This document shows positions 8,653 to 18,339 of a stretch of 64,000 nt of DNA, piece by piece; the stretch's first letter is position 1; each line of letters begins with the position of its first letter. Source of the DNA: Leptothrix sp. (in: b-proteobacteria) (GTDB lineage: Bacteria; Pseudomonadota; Gammaproteobacteria; Burkholderiales; Burkholderiaceae_C). The notes under the pieces were generated by a model that made no database searches, was not told the origin of the DNA, and saw nothing but the letters and a program-made list of their open reading frames with translations. Made by a program: the position numbers and the translations under genes. The stretch lies in assembly GCA_013822685.1 (NCBI GenBank), contig PNKV01000003.1:242655-306654 (forward strand), given 5' to 3'.

Positions 8653-11406
8653 ATGACTCCCATCCGTTCAAAAAATGCATTTACTTCTGTGTTGAGCCTG
8701 GCCTTGGCCACGGCCCTGATGAGCCCGGCGCTGGCCAAGGGCCCCGTTGCCCCCACCGCCCTGAGCCAGGTCACCGCAGTGGAAGGCATCCGTGAATACC
8801 GCCTGCCCAATGGCTTGCAGGTGCTGCTGATCCCGGATGATTCCAAACCCACGACCACCGTCAACGTGACCTACCGCGTGGGCTCACGCCACGAAAGCTA
8901 TGGCGAAACGGGCATGGCGCACCTGCTGGAACACATGCTGTTCAAGGGTTCTCCCCGGCATCCCCAAGTGTGGGGTGATTTCAACAAACGTGGCTTCAGT
9001 GCCAACGGTTCCACGTCTTACGACCGCACCAACTACTACGCCAGCTTTGCCGCCAACGATGAGAACCTGCGCTGGTACCTGGAGTGGCAGGCCGATGCGA
9101 TGGTCAACAGCTTCATCGCGCGCAAGGATCTGGACAGCGAGATGACCGTGGTGCGTAACGAGATGGAAATGGGCGAGAACTCGCCCGGCCGTGTCTTGCT
9201 GGAGAAAACCGTGGCCGCCATGTACCAATGGCACAACTACGGCAAATCCACCATCGGTGCCCGCGCCGACGTGGAAGGCGTGGATATCAGCCACCTTCAA
9301 GCCTTCTACCGCAAGCACTATCAACCTGACAACGCGACCCTGATCGTGTCGGGCAAGTTTGATCAGGCCAAGGTGCTGGCCTGGGTGCAGCAATACTTTG
9401 CCGTGATCCCCAAGCCCAAGCGCGTGTTGCCGCCCCTGTACACGCTGGACCCGGTGCAGGATGGCGAACGGGCCGTGACCTTGCGCCGTGTGGGCGGCGT
9501 GCCGCTGCTCTATGCCGGCTACCACGTGGTGCCCGGCGCCCACCCCGATTTTGCGGCAGTGGAGTTGCTGGAGGTGATCATGGGCGACAACCCATCCGGC
9601 CGCCTGCACAAGCGCCTGACCGACCAGCAATTGGCCGCTTCGGTGTTCAGCTTCTCGCAAGCCCTGGCCGACCCGGGCTTCATGATCATGGGGGCCCAAC
9701 TGGCGCCCGGCCAAGACGTAGAGGCCTCTCGCAAAGCCTTGCTCGACGTGGTCGAATCGGTGGGCCGTGAGCCTATCACCCAGGAAGAACTCGACCGCGC
9801 CCGCACCAAATGGCTGAACGACTGGGACATGGGCTTTGCCGATTCGCAGCACGTTGGCGTGGCCTTGTCCAGCGCGGTAGCCCAAGGGGATTGGCGTTTG
9901 ATGTTCCTCAGCCGTGATCGCGTCAAGGCGGTCAAGCTGGCTGATGTGCAACGCGTGGCCCAGCAGTACCTGGTGCAGTCCAACCGCACCGTGGGCGCCT
10001 ACCTGCCCACCGGCACGCCAGTGCGGGCGCCGACCCCGCAGCACGTTGACGTCGTGGCCATGCTGAAAGATTTCAAAGGCCAGGATGCAGGCGTGCAGGC
10101 CGAGACCTTTGTGGCCAGCCCGGCCAACATCAACGCCCGCACCCAGCGCCTCACCATCGAGCCGGGCTTGAAAGTGGCATTGCTGCCCAAGACCACGCGT
10201 GGCCAGGCCGTTCGGGCCACCTTGACCTTGCGCATGGGCGATGAAAAGTCATTGGTCAATTGGGGCGAGGTGCCGTCAGCCCTGGGCGAGCTGCTGGACA
10301 AGGGCAGCAGCAATTTGAACCGACAGCAGGTGCAGGACCGGATGGATGCCTTGCAGGCCGAGGTGTCCTTCCAGGCCGACGATGGCATCTTGAGTGTGGG
10401 CATCTCGACCAAGCGCGAGAACCTGCCCGCCGCCATTGAGCTGGTGGGCGACCTGCTGCGCCACCCCAGCTTGCCGGCCGACGCCTTGGAAGAGATTCGT
10501 CGCCAGGCCCTGACCGGCCTGGAAGGACAGCGCAAGGAGCCGCAGGCGGTTCTGAACGAGGCCTTGTCACGCCATGGCAACCCTTATCCACGCGGCGATG
10601 TGCGCCATGCCCGGACCTTTGATGAAATCGAATCCGATTGGCGTGCCGTGAAGATTGAGCAGGTGCGCGAGTTTCACGCCAAATTCGTGGGTGCGAGCCA
10701 AGCTCAGTTTGCGGCGGTGGGTGATTTCGACGCCAAGGCCGTTACTTCGGCTTTGCAGCGTGCCTTGGGTGGGTGGAAAAGCCAGCAAGCGATTGCACGC
10801 GTGCCATCCCCTTTGATACCCGTGCCGCCCACACGCCTGGTGCTGCCCACGCCCGATAAACAAAATGCGGCCATGCAGGTGCTGCAAGACTTGCCCTTGA
10901 ATGATTTGCACCCGGACTATCCCGCCTTCATGTTGGCGAATCATCTGCTGGGCTCTGGCGGCGATTCCCGATTCTGGAATCGCATTCGCGAAAAGGAAGG
11001 GTTGTCTTACAGCGTCTACAGCGCGGTGCAATGGAATGCCATCGAGCCCAATTCTCAGTGGATCGCCTCGGCCATTTTTGCGCCGCAAAATCGAAGCAAG
11101 GTAGAAGCGGCTTTTCGCGAGGAAGTGGCCAAAGTGTTGGCCCAAGGGTTTACTCAGGCCGAGTTTGAGGCGGGTAAACGAGGCCTACTGAATTTCAGGC
11201 AATTGTCGCGCGCGCAAGATGCCCGCTTGGCGGCGGCCTGGGTCAGCAACCTTTACCTCGACCGCACATTCGAAGTGTCGGCCAAAGTGGACGCCGCCTT
11301 GGAGGCCTTGACCTTGGACCAGGTCAACCAGGCATTGAGGCGTTATCTCAAGCCGGATCAATTCGTGTTTGGGCTGGCCGGTGATTTCAAGGACAAGGCC
11401 CAATAA
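8653..11406 (+). CDS. Two-domain M16 (insulinase-type) zinc peptidase
   Basis: A 917-residue exported metallopeptidase. The ATG at 8653 starts a signal peptide (cleavage near ALAKG, about residue 29). The inverted zinc motif HLLEH lies in [13 protein letters not shown] at about residue 94, with the downstream Glu in the ELEMG-like segment [11 protein letters not shown]. Two M16 repeats follow each other (about 50-470 and 500-910); only the first carries the catalytic motif, as is usual for fused bacterial forms. A TTG at 8623 is a possible but weaker start. The gene is divergent from the HlyD operon and ends at a strong terminator. Substrate unknown. Confidence 0.93.
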   Translation: MTPIRSKNAFTSVLSLALATALMSPALAKGPVAPTALSQVTAVEGIREYRLPNGLQVLLIPDDSKPTTTVNVTYRVGSRHESYGETGMAHLLEHMLFKGSPRHPQVWGDFNKRGFSANGSTSYDRTNYYASFAANDENLRWYLEWQADAMVNSFIARKDLDSEMTVVRNEMEMGENSPGRVLLEKTVAAMYQWHNYGKSTIGARADVEGVDISHLQAFYRKHYQPDNATLIVSGKFDQAKVLAWVQQYFAVIPKPKRVLPPLYTLDPVQDGERAVTLRRVGGVPLLYAGYHVVPGAHPDFAAVELLEVIMGDNPSGRLHKRLTDQQLAASVFSFSQALADPGFMIMGAQLAPGQDVEASRKALLDVVESVGREPITQEELDRARTKWLNDWDMGFADSQHVGVALSSAVAQGDWRLMFLSRDRVKAVKLADVQRVAQQYLVQSNRTVGAYLPTGTPVRAPTPQHVDVVAMLKDFKGQDAGVQAETFVASPANINARTQRLTIEPGLKVALLPKTTRGQAVRATLTLRMGDEKSLVNWGEVPSALGELLDKGSSNLNRQQVQDRMDALQAEVSFQADDGILSVGISTKRENLPAAIELVGDLLRHPSLPADALEEIRRQALTGLEGQRKEPQAVLNEALSRHGNPYPRGDVRHARTFDEIESDWRAVKIEQVREFHAKFVGASQAQFAAVGDFDAKAVTSALQRALGGWKSQQAIARVPSPLIPVPPTRLVLPTPDKQNAAMQVLQDLPLNDLHPDYPAFMLANHLLGSGGDSRFWNRIREKEGLSYSVYSAVQWNAIEPNSQWIASAIFAPQNRSKVEAAFREEVAKVLAQGFTQAEFEAGKRGLLNFRQLSRAQDARLAAAWVSNLYLDRTFEVSAKVDAALEALTLDQVNQALRRYLKPDQFVFGLAGDFKDKAQ

Positions 11407-11436
11407 AAAAAGCCGACGCACCAGCGTCGGCTTTTT
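11406..11436. terminator. Bidirectional terminator between M16 peptidase and H-NS gene
   Basis: A 13-bp stem (11407-11419 with 11424-11436) with A and T tracts on both sides lies between two convergent genes, so it can act in both directions. Confidence 0.88.
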
Positions 11437-11464
11437 GCAGAATCAACTTGGGGTTGATTCAAAT

Positions 11465-11803
11465 TCAGATCGCGAAATCTTCGAGTTTCTTGCCCGATGC
11501 CACAGCAGCTTGAACCCACTTGGGTTGCAGGCCACGGCCAGTCCAGGTTTCGCCCGTGGCGGTATTGCGGTATTTGGGAGCGACCTTGCGGCCAGCGCTG
11601 GCCGAAGGTGCCTTGCCCGTGCCGCCAGCCTTGCCGCCACCCAGGTCTGCCAGGGTCAGGCCATGCTCGGCCATCAGCGATTTGACTTGGGCAATCACGC
11701 CAGCACGCTCGGCACGGCGAGCATCTTGCAATTGTTTTTCGAGTTCGGCCGATTGCTTTTCGAGAGCGGCCTTTTTTGCCAGAAGATCTTGGTAGTTGCT
11801 CAT
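11465..11803 (-). CDS. H-NS family nucleoid protein
   Basis: A 112-residue DNA-binding protein. Residues 1-50 form a coiled-coil oligomerisation region (LLAKKAALEKQSAELEKQLQ), and the C-terminus carries the H-NS signature YRNTATGETWTGRG followed by LQPKW, which binds the minor groove of AT-rich DNA. Size and signature fit the short H-NS proteins of Burkholderia and Bordetella. I use ATG 11803. The upstream 148 bp include an AT-rich patch (about 11886-11940) in otherwise GC-rich DNA, where H-NS autoregulation could act; this is inference. Confidence 0.93.
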   Translation of the reverse strand: MSNYQDLLAKKAALEKQSAELEKQLQDARRAERAGVIAQVKSLMAEHGLTLADLGGGKAGGTGKAPSASAGRKVAPKYRNTATGETWTGRGLQPKWVQAAVASGKKLEDFAI

Positions 11804-11951
11804 GAAGAGTCCTTGTGGCCCGCAGTCGGGGGCATTGAAATACTTATTGAGGGAATCAGAGCCGGGCGTTAAACGCCACGCTCGAATTTTAAGCACAAAT
11901 ATATTCAGTCTGCAAATCAGGCCCCAATTTTTTTAAATGGCCGGACGGAAC

Positions 11952-13124
11952 TCAAGGCAAATTGCTCACATCCCGTGACACGGCCTGCCCCAGCTGAATC
12001 ACCGCCAAGGCGTAATAGCTGGATTGGTTGTAGCGGGTGACCGCATAAAAATTGCCGGTTCCCGCTACATATGTTGGGGCCGAATCGCCATTTTGAAGTT
12101 TCACCAATGCCAGCAAACCCGTGTGGGTTTGGGCTGCATCGGGGAGCATGGCATTCAGGGTTTGCATCTGTGTCACGCTGAAGCTGGGCACGATGTCAGG
12201 CGCCAGCAGTTTGGCCAAGGCGTCCGCATCGGTGGGCGGGGTTACTTCATAGTAGCTGGGCATGTCTTTTTGCCAGCCATGGTCGGCCAGGTATTTGGCC
12301 ACGCTGCCAATCGCGTCCACCGGGCTGCGAAGCAGGTCAATGCGGCCATCGCCATCAAAATCAATGGCGTAGTTGCGGACTGAGCTGGGCATGAATTGCG
12401 GTAAGCCCAGCGCCCCGGCATAAGAACCCAGCACGGTGGTGGGATCCATGTTTTGTTCGTTGCAAAGCTTTAGAAAGTGACCTAATTCTTTTTGAAAGAA
12501 AGCACTGCGGTCGCTGCGTCCTTTTGGAAAATCCAAACCCAAAGTGGTCAAGGCATCCAGCACCCGGTAATTGCCCGTTTGGCGCCCGTAGATGGTTTCC
12601 ACGCCAATCACCCCGGCGATGATGTCGGCGGGCACGCCCCAACGGGCTTCCGCACGCCGCAGGTCCAACTCGTAAGTGCGCCAGAAGTTCACCCCGGCTT
12701 TGATGCGAATGGGATCGATGAAACGGCTGCGGTAAACGGCCCAGTTCTTGGCCGTGCCGGTGGGCGCGGGCATGATGAATCTGGTGATGCTCTCTTTGAA
12801 CCGCGCTTGAGATAGCATCGAAAAGACCCAGGCCGGGTCCAGCTGAAACTCTGCCGCGAGGCGATCGGCCAGTGCGCGAGCGTCGTCTCTTTGCGCGTAA
12901 TTGCCGGGCTCGACGGTGGCCACGTCGGTCTGCACCAGCGCTGGCGCTGCAACCACTTGGCCATCAGGCTCCTCGGCAGTGGCCGTGGCGCCTTCGGGCG
13001 AGTTTGGGGCTTGGGCGGTTTGCGGCTCTGGCACGGGCTTGCTGGCGCAACCACTCAAGCCCAAGACCACCGCGCAGGGCAGGGTCAGTCGGAGTCGAGA
13101 AAAGAAGTCGGTCAATGTCGTCAT
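11952..13124 (-). CDS. mltB: Membrane-bound lytic murein transglycosylase B
   Basis: Cleaves the peptidoglycan glycan strand with formation of 1,6-anhydro-muropeptides. The ATG at 13124 gives a 390-residue lipoprotein with lipobox LGLSGC at about residue 26. The SLT_2 domain carries the catalytic Glu in GVIGVETIYGRQTG, and GALGLPQFMPSSVRNYAID is the conserved family segment. A Pro/Ala/Glu-rich linker (about 30-75) joins the lipid anchor to the domain. It stands next to a transglutaminase gene transcribed in the same direction with a 47-bp gap. Confidence 0.94.
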   Translation of the reverse strand: MTTLTDFFSRLRLTLPCAVVLGLSGCASKPVPEPQTAQAPNSPEGATATAEEPDGQVVAAPALVQTDVATVEPGNYAQRDDARALADRLAAEFQLDPAWVFSMLSQARFKESITRFIMPAPTGTAKNWAVYRSRFIDPIRIKAGVNFWRTYELDLRRAEARWGVPADIIAGVIGVETIYGRQTGNYRVLDALTTLGLDFPKGRSDRSAFFQKELGHFLKLCNEQNMDPTTVLGSYAGALGLPQFMPSSVRNYAIDFDGDGRIDLLRSPVDAIGSVAKYLADHGWQKDMPSYYEVTPPTDADALAKLLAPDIVPSFSVTQMQTLNAMLPDAAQTHTGLLALVKLQNGDSAPTYVAGTGNFYAVTRYNQSSYYALAVIQLGQAVSRDVSNLP

Positions 13125-13171
13125 GAAAGCGCGTGATGTCTGACGGCGCCGCCATGCGGGCACCTCGGACC

Positions 13172-15301
13172 TCAGTGTGCCCGATGCCGAGCCTTGGCCC
13201 TGTTTGCGCGCCACTGGCGGGCGCTGTCTTCGATGGACCTGAGCAGTGGCTTGGCTTGCGCCAACACCTGGCGTGGCTTGATGCTCTGGCCGGCGGCATC
13301 TTGGCTTGGGCCATAACGCAGCGCGTCAAGCGCCTGCAGGGCCGACACCATTTGGCGCACCAGTGTTGACTGGCGGTCATCAGCGGCAAGGCCCATGTTT
13401 TGCAAAACCCTGGCCCAGCTCAAGGCAGATGCCGGTGCCTGGCCCTCGGGAGTCGGAAAGCCTGCCTTGACCAAGGCCCGGTGCACGCTCCAAAGTGGGC
13501 GCAGCCAGGGCGATTGGTGGAGGCGTTCCCGGGTCAGCCAAAGCCAGCCCACGCCGGCCAGGGCGATGCCTGACAAGGCGATGGTCAAGGCCCGAGCCAC
13601 ATCCGTCCAGTCGTTGGCATCCCACCCCAGCTTGCCCAGCAGTTGCTGCTGGCGCCCACGCGAATATTGCAAAACCCAGACGTTCCACCGGTGGTTGGTC
13701 GCTTCCCAGAATGCTTTGCCTTGGCGCCAGACTGGTGAGTCGAACTCGGGCAGGGCGCCGGCCAGTCCACTTCTGGGCGCGGCCAGCGGGCGACTGCGGT
13801 CAACGCGCTCTGGGGCGACCGCAGCGGTGGGGTCGGCTCGCACCCAGCCTTCGCCGGCTTGCCAGTATTCGGCCCAGGCATGGGCGTGGCTGTTTCGGAC
13901 GATGTACAGGCCGTTGACGCTGTTGAACTCCGCGCCCTGGTAGCCAGTCACCACCCGGCTCGGCACCCCCATGGCGCGCATCACCACCACGAACGATGAG
14001 GCGAAGTGTTCGCAAAAGCCCGCGCGTCGGTCCAGCCAGAACCGGTCGACCTGGTGAGGCTGCACTTGGTCTGGCGAGGTTTGATCATCGCCGGGCGACA
14101 GGGTGTAGCTGTAGTTTTCTCGGCGGATGTGTGCCAGCACGGCTTGCACCAGCTGGCGCGGGCTGGCTTGCACCAGGGCCGGATCGCGGTGCAGGTTCTG
14201 GGCCCAGGCGATGGTGCGTGGGTTGTAGCCTTGCGGCAGCTGCACCCAGGTGGCCAGTTCTGCCGGCGTGTGGTTCAGGCCATGGCGAAAGCGGGTCCAG
14301 GCCTGCGCATCAAGCTGAATGCGTTCATGCAAGGGCGCGCCCATGGTCCAGGCCAGCCCTTGGCGCTGCACCCGCAACGCCGATTGCTGCGCCGGCGTTT
14401 GAACTTTCAACGTGGCTTCCAGCAGCGGCAAGATCCTCGCGTGGGTGGCTTCCATCGTGAGCTGGTAGCGGATGGCGGGGCCGCGTGTCTCTATCGGCGG
14501 CGGCTCGGTGTCTTCCAACTCACTGCGGCGCACTCGTCGTGTGCGCCACGTCGTGCCATCAAAGTCGTCCAGCACAGGCCCCCGGAAATACATGTCGGAA
14601 GGGGCTGGGGGCGAGCCTTCAAAACGCAGGTGCATGGCGATGCTGTCGTCCAGGGCCAGCTCGGCCACATTGCCCAGGGTCAAGCTGTCGGACAAGCCTG
14701 ACCGGGCTTGCGCGTCCGAGGGCAGTGCCCAGAGCGGGCCGATGCGCGGGAACAGCAGGAACAGCACCAGCATCAGCGGCGCTCCCCACACCAGCGTGCG
14801 GCCAGCTTCTCGTGACACGGCCAGCAGGGAAGGGCGTCCCAAAGGCCGCTGGGCCAGCACCAGTGAGGTCATCAAGCCCCAGACGGCCAGCGCCATCAAC
14901 ACCGCCAGCACGATGCTTTGCGAGTACAGAAACTGCGTCAGGATCAGGAAAAAGCCCAGCGACGTCACCACGAAGGCGTCGCGGCGGGCCCGCAGCTCCA
15001 GGGTCTTCAAGCCGGTCAGCACGACCACCAGGGTCACGCCCGCTTCACGGCCGAACAGCGCGCGGTGGGTCATCAATGTGAGCCCCACGCACACGGCCAG
15101 GGCGGCCATCAGAACCCAGCGTGGCGGCAGCCGGCCATCGCGCCAGGCCATGTGGGCCCGCCACAGCATGGCCAGGGTGGCGCCCGCGGAGCACCACAGT
15201 GGCAAGCGGGCGGCATGGGGCGCCATGATCAAGGCCAGCGTGGCCAGGAGCCACAAGGTGTCGCGGCCTTCACGGCTGATGGCCAAACGAGGGGCCCTCA
15301 T
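13172..15301 (-). CDS. Transglutaminase-like membrane protein (TgpA/DUF3488)
   Basis: A 709-residue inner-membrane protein. About six N-terminal membrane helices (DUF3488, residues about 10-190) are followed by a periplasmic transglutaminase core with the expected Cys (RRAGFCEHFASSF), His (NSHAHAWAEYW) and Asp (VRADPTAAV), one more helix (about 575-595) and a DUF4129-like tail. The ATG at 15301 overlaps the DUF58 stop as ATGA (15298-15301). Together with the DUF58 and MoxR genes it is the common MoxR-DUF58-transglutaminase operon, whose substrate in the envelope is not well established. Confidence 0.93.
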   Translation of the reverse strand: MRAPRLAISREGRDTLWLLATLALIMAPHAARLPLWCSAGATLAMLWRAHMAWRDGRLPPRWVLMAALAVCVGLTLMTHRALFGREAGVTLVVVLTGLKTLELRARRDAFVVTSLGFFLILTQFLYSQSIVLAVLMALAVWGLMTSLVLAQRPLGRPSLLAVSREAGRTLVWGAPLMLVLFLLFPRIGPLWALPSDAQARSGLSDSLTLGNVAELALDDSIAMHLRFEGSPPAPSDMYFRGPVLDDFDGTTWRTRRVRRSELEDTEPPPIETRGPAIRYQLTMEATHARILPLLEATLKVQTPAQQSALRVQRQGLAWTMGAPLHERIQLDAQAWTRFRHGLNHTPAELATWVQLPQGYNPRTIAWAQNLHRDPALVQASPRQLVQAVLAHIRRENYSYTLSPGDDQTSPDQVQPHQVDRFWLDRRAGFCEHFASSFVVVMRAMGVPSRVVTGYQGAEFNSVNGLYIVRNSHAHAWAEYWQAGEGWVRADPTAAVAPERVDRSRPLAAPRSGLAGALPEFDSPVWRQGKAFWEATNHRWNVWVLQYSRGRQQQLLGKLGWDANDWTDVARALTIALSGIALAGVGWLWLTRERLHQSPWLRPLWSVHRALVKAGFPTPEGQAPASALSWARVLQNMGLAADDRQSTLVRQMVSALQALDALRYGPSQDAAGQSIKPRQVLAQAKPLLRSIEDSARQWRANRAKARHRAH

Positions 15302-16389
15302 GCGCGCTTCTTCCTGGGCGGCGGATCGACGATGCCCCAGGTGGCCAAGGCGTCGAGGCAGGACCGCAGGTGCGCACTGCCTTGCGCACACTCGATGGTT
15401 TGGCCCGGCAATTTCAAGCCATAGGCCATGCCCGTCTGCTGGTCAGCCAGGATCACCCAACTGGCCAAGCGGCTCAGGCGCGCTTCGGCGTCCAGCCCTT
15501 GTAATCCAGGGCTGTGGTCCCAGTCCAGCCACAGGTCGGGCGTGCGGCCGGCGGCAGGTTCCCGGCTGACCAGGCCTGTGCCCGATGCCAGCGCGTGGCT
15601 TGATTTTTTCCAGGCTATCCACCGCAGCGGGTCACCACGCCGGTAGGCCCGCAAACCTTCAGGCATCTCGGCTGAGGGGATGAAGGGGCGCACCGTGTGC
15701 GCGTCGGGCACCTCGCTGGCGCTGTCGGGCAGGGGCGGTGCAAAGGGGTCGAGGGCTGGCCAGACCAACACCCGGCCTTGTGGCCGCCAATATCCCCAGG
15801 CCCGGAACAGCCCAAGGGGATAGCGGCTTTGCAGCGTCAGGCGTGGCAGGTCCAGCCAGCCACGCAAGGCGGCGGGCACGTCCATCTCCACCGTGGTTTC
15901 GCTGGCCGGCCCCACCTCGCACTCCACCTTGGCTTCTTCATGCGAAGCGATGCCTGCTGCAATCGGTCGAGTCACCCGCAGCTCCAGGCCAAAACGCCCC
16001 CGGCGCTTGCCGGCGTGGGCCAGCACCACGCCCACCCGCAGCACGTCGCCCGCGTGCAGGCTGCGCAAAGGCAGCAACCGCAGACTCAAGCCGCGCACAT
16101 TGGCGTGCGTGATGTGCATCGTCATCAAGGCCGCCCCGCTGACCATGAAGGTCAGCGCGTAACCCAGGTTGATCTGCTCATTGATGGAGGCCAGCAGCAT
16201 CACCATGATCACCACCGCGAACCCCCAGCCCGCTGGGGTGGGCAGGATATACAGATTGCGTTGGGTGAAGGTGACCTGCTCGCGTGGGTGCAAGCGCGCC
16301 TCCCACCATTGGCGCCACCAGGCTTGTGGCAATTGCACCAGCCATTTCAAGGGATCCAGCAAACGACCGGGACGCCAGCCGCTGCTCAT
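15298..16389 (-). CDS. DUF58 membrane protein
   Basis: A 363-residue protein with two adjacent N-terminal membrane helices (about 55-100) and a C-terminal DUF58 region including FIPSAEMPEGLRAYRRGDP and RWIAWKKSSHA, the usual family signature. I use ATG 16389, which overlaps the stop of the MoxR gene (ATGA). DUF58 proteins are regular partners of MoxR AAA+ ATPases; the molecular role is unsettled. Confidence 0.92.
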   Translation of the reverse strand: MSSGWRPGRLLDPLKWLVQLPQAWWRQWWEARLHPREQVTFTQRNLYILPTPAGWGFAVVIMVMLLASINEQINLGYALTFMVSGAALMTMHITHANVRGLSLRLLPLRSLHAGDVLRVGVVLAHAGKRRGRFGLELRVTRPIAAGIASHEEAKVECEVGPASETTVEMDVPAALRGWLDLPRLTLQSRYPLGLFRAWGYWRPQGRVLVWPALDPFAPPLPDSASEVPDAHTVRPFIPSAEMPEGLRAYRRGDPLRWIAWKKSSHALASGTGLVSREPAAGRTPDLWLDWDHSPGLQGLDAEARLSRLASWVILADQQTGMAYGLKLPGQTIECAQGSAHLRSCLDALATWGIVDPPPRKKRA

Positions 16390-17354
16390 GGCACTTGGGT
16401 GGCCTCCAGCAGCGCGCGGGCCTGGGCGGTGGCGCTGCGGCCGGATTGCGGCAGAGAGATCAAGCGGTGCGCCACGGTGGGCACCCACAAGGTCTGGATA
16501 TCTTCAGGCGACACATGCCCACGTCCCAGGAACAAGGCGCGTGCCCTGGCGAGCCTGAGCAATGACAAGCCCGCCCGTGGACTGAGGCCCTGGGCGAACC
16601 AGCGGCCGTCGCGCGTGGCCGTCAGCAGGGCTTGCAGGTAGTCGAGCAAGTCCTCGGCCACATGGATGGTGTTCACTTTGGCCTGCGACGCGGCCCACTC
16701 GCTGGGCGACAGCAAAGGCTGCAGGTGCTGGATGGCTTGGCGCCGGTCTTCGCCCATCAGCAGTGCGCGTTCAGAGGCAGGATCGGGGTAGCCCAGCGAC
16801 AGGCGCATGGCAAACCGGTCCAGTTGAGATTCAGGCAGCGGGTGCGTGCCCAGTTGTTCGGACGGGTTCTGCGTGGCGATCACGAAAAACGGCGAGGGCA
16901 GGGGGCGCGTTTCGCCCTCCACGGACACCTGGCGTTCTTCCATGGCCTCCAGCAAGGCGCTCTGGGTGCGGGGGCCGGCGCGGTTGATTTCGTCGGCCAG
17001 CAACACCTGGGCAAAAACCGGCCCTGGATGGAACACGAACTCTTCGCGCTGGCGTTCATACACACTCACCCCGATCAAATCGGACGGCAGCAAGTCGGCC
17101 GTGAACTGGATGCGCGAAAAGCTCAGGCCCAGGCAGCGCGCCAGGGCTTGCGACAGGGTGGTCTTGCCCACGCCCGGCACGTCTTCGATCAGCAGGTGGC
17201 CACCCGCCAGCAGGCAGATCACGCTCAGCGTGACCTGGTCCCGTTTGCCCACGATGATCGTGCTAATCTGATCAACAAGCTGTGTGATCTGCGAGGCCTT
17301 CAGGGCGGCGGCGCTGGACGCTGCAGCGGGGAGCGGTTCGGTGCGAAGAAGCAT
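16386..17354 (-). CDS. MoxR family AAA+ ATPase
   Basis: A 322-residue chaperone-like ATPase. Walker A is DVPGVGKTTLSQA, Walker B is LLADEINRAGPRTQSALLEAM, and sensor 1 lies in FVIATQNPSEQLGTHPLPE. It is the first gene of the coupled operon MoxR - DUF58 - transglutaminase, with ATGA overlaps at both junctions, so the three proteins are likely made in fixed ratio. Confidence 0.95.
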   Translation of the reverse strand: MLLRTEPLPAAASSAAALKASQITQLVDQISTIIVGKRDQVTLSVICLLAGGHLLIEDVPGVGKTTLSQALARCLGLSFSRIQFTADLLPSDLIGVSVYERQREEFVFHPGPVFAQVLLADEINRAGPRTQSALLEAMEERQVSVEGETRPLPSPFFVIATQNPSEQLGTHPLPESQLDRFAMRLSLGYPDPASERALLMGEDRRQAIQHLQPLLSPSEWAASQAKVNTIHVAEDLLDYLQALLTATRDGRWFAQGLSPRAGLSLLRLARARALFLGRGHVSPEDIQTLWVPTVAHRLISLPQSGRSATAQARALLEATQVP

Positions 17355-17403
17355 GGCATTACCTTAACCCAAACCGGCGGGCCACACCGCGCGGGACTGA
17401 CCC

Positions 17404-18339
17404 ATGTCGACCGGTTATTTCACCCATCCCGATTGCCTGGCCCACGACATGGGCCACGGCCACCCCGAGTGTCCCCAGCGCTTGCGGGCCATTGCCGATC
17501 ATTTGAGGGTCCAGGGCCTGGATGCCCTGATGTCGCAGCGCGAAGCACCGCTGGCCAAATTGTCTGACCTCAGCCTGGCGCACGAGAGCAATTACGTGAT
17601 CACGCTGGATGATTTCCTGCACCAGTTGGAGGCCACGGGCGACACCCGGGCGCTTGACCCCGACACCCTGGCTTGCCCGGGCACACGCTCTGCGGCATGG
17701 CGAGCCGCAGGGGCCGCCGTGGCCGCCACCGACGCGGTCATCGATGGGCAACTGGACAATGCCTTTTGCGCTGTGCGCCCACCAGGCCACCACGCCACCC
17801 GCCGCCAGACCATGGGCTTTTGCCTGTTCAACAACGTGGCCGTGGCGGCCCGGCATGCCCTGGACGTTCGGGGCCTCAAGCGCGTGGCCATCGTGGATTT
17901 CGATGTTCACCACGGCAACGGCACCCAAGACATCATGGCCGACGACGACCGCGTGCTCATGGTCAGTTTTTACCAACACCCTTTCTACCCTTACAGCGGG
18001 GAAGAGTGCCGCGCAAGCAACATGGTCAACGTGCCCGTGCCTGCCCGCAGCAATGGCAAGGTCGTCCGCGAAATCGTGGAAACCTACTGGCTGCACCGGC
18101 TCGAGTTCTTCCAGCCCGAGATGATTTTCATATCCGCCGGCTTTGACGCCCACCGGGAGGACGACATGGGCGGCCTGGGCCTGGTCGAAGCCGACTATGC
18201 CTGGATCACCAGCAAAATCATGGGTGTGGCCAAACGCTTCGCCAAGGGCAGGATCGTGTCCTGCCTGGAAGGCGGCTACAACCTGGACGCCTTGGGCCGC
18301 AGTGTCGCGGCCCATCTGCGCGTGTTGATCGACGAATGA
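17404..18339 (+). CDS. Histone deacetylase family protein
   Basis: A 311-residue zinc-dependent deacetylase of the class II-like bacterial group (acetoin utilisation / acetylpolyamine amidohydrolase relatives). Zinc and catalytic motifs are in place: RPPGHHAT, DFDVHHGNGTQD, and SAGFDAHREDDMGG. The substrate may be acetylated proteins, polyamines or another amide; sequence alone does not tell. The stop overlaps the ATG of the MscS gene (ATGA at 18336-18339). Confidence 0.93.
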   Translation: MSTGYFTHPDCLAHDMGHGHPECPQRLRAIADHLRVQGLDALMSQREAPLAKLSDLSLAHESNYVITLDDFLHQLEATGDTRALDPDTLACPGTRSAAWRAAGAAVAATDAVIDGQLDNAFCAVRPPGHHATRRQTMGFCLFNNVAVAARHALDVRGLKRVAIVDFDVHHGNGTQDIMADDDRVLMVSFYQHPFYPYSGEECRASNMVNVPVPARSNGKVVREIVETYWLHRLEFFQPEMIFISAGFDAHREDDMGGLGLVEADYAWITSKIMGVAKRFAKGRIVSCLEGGYNLDALGRSVAAHLRVLIDE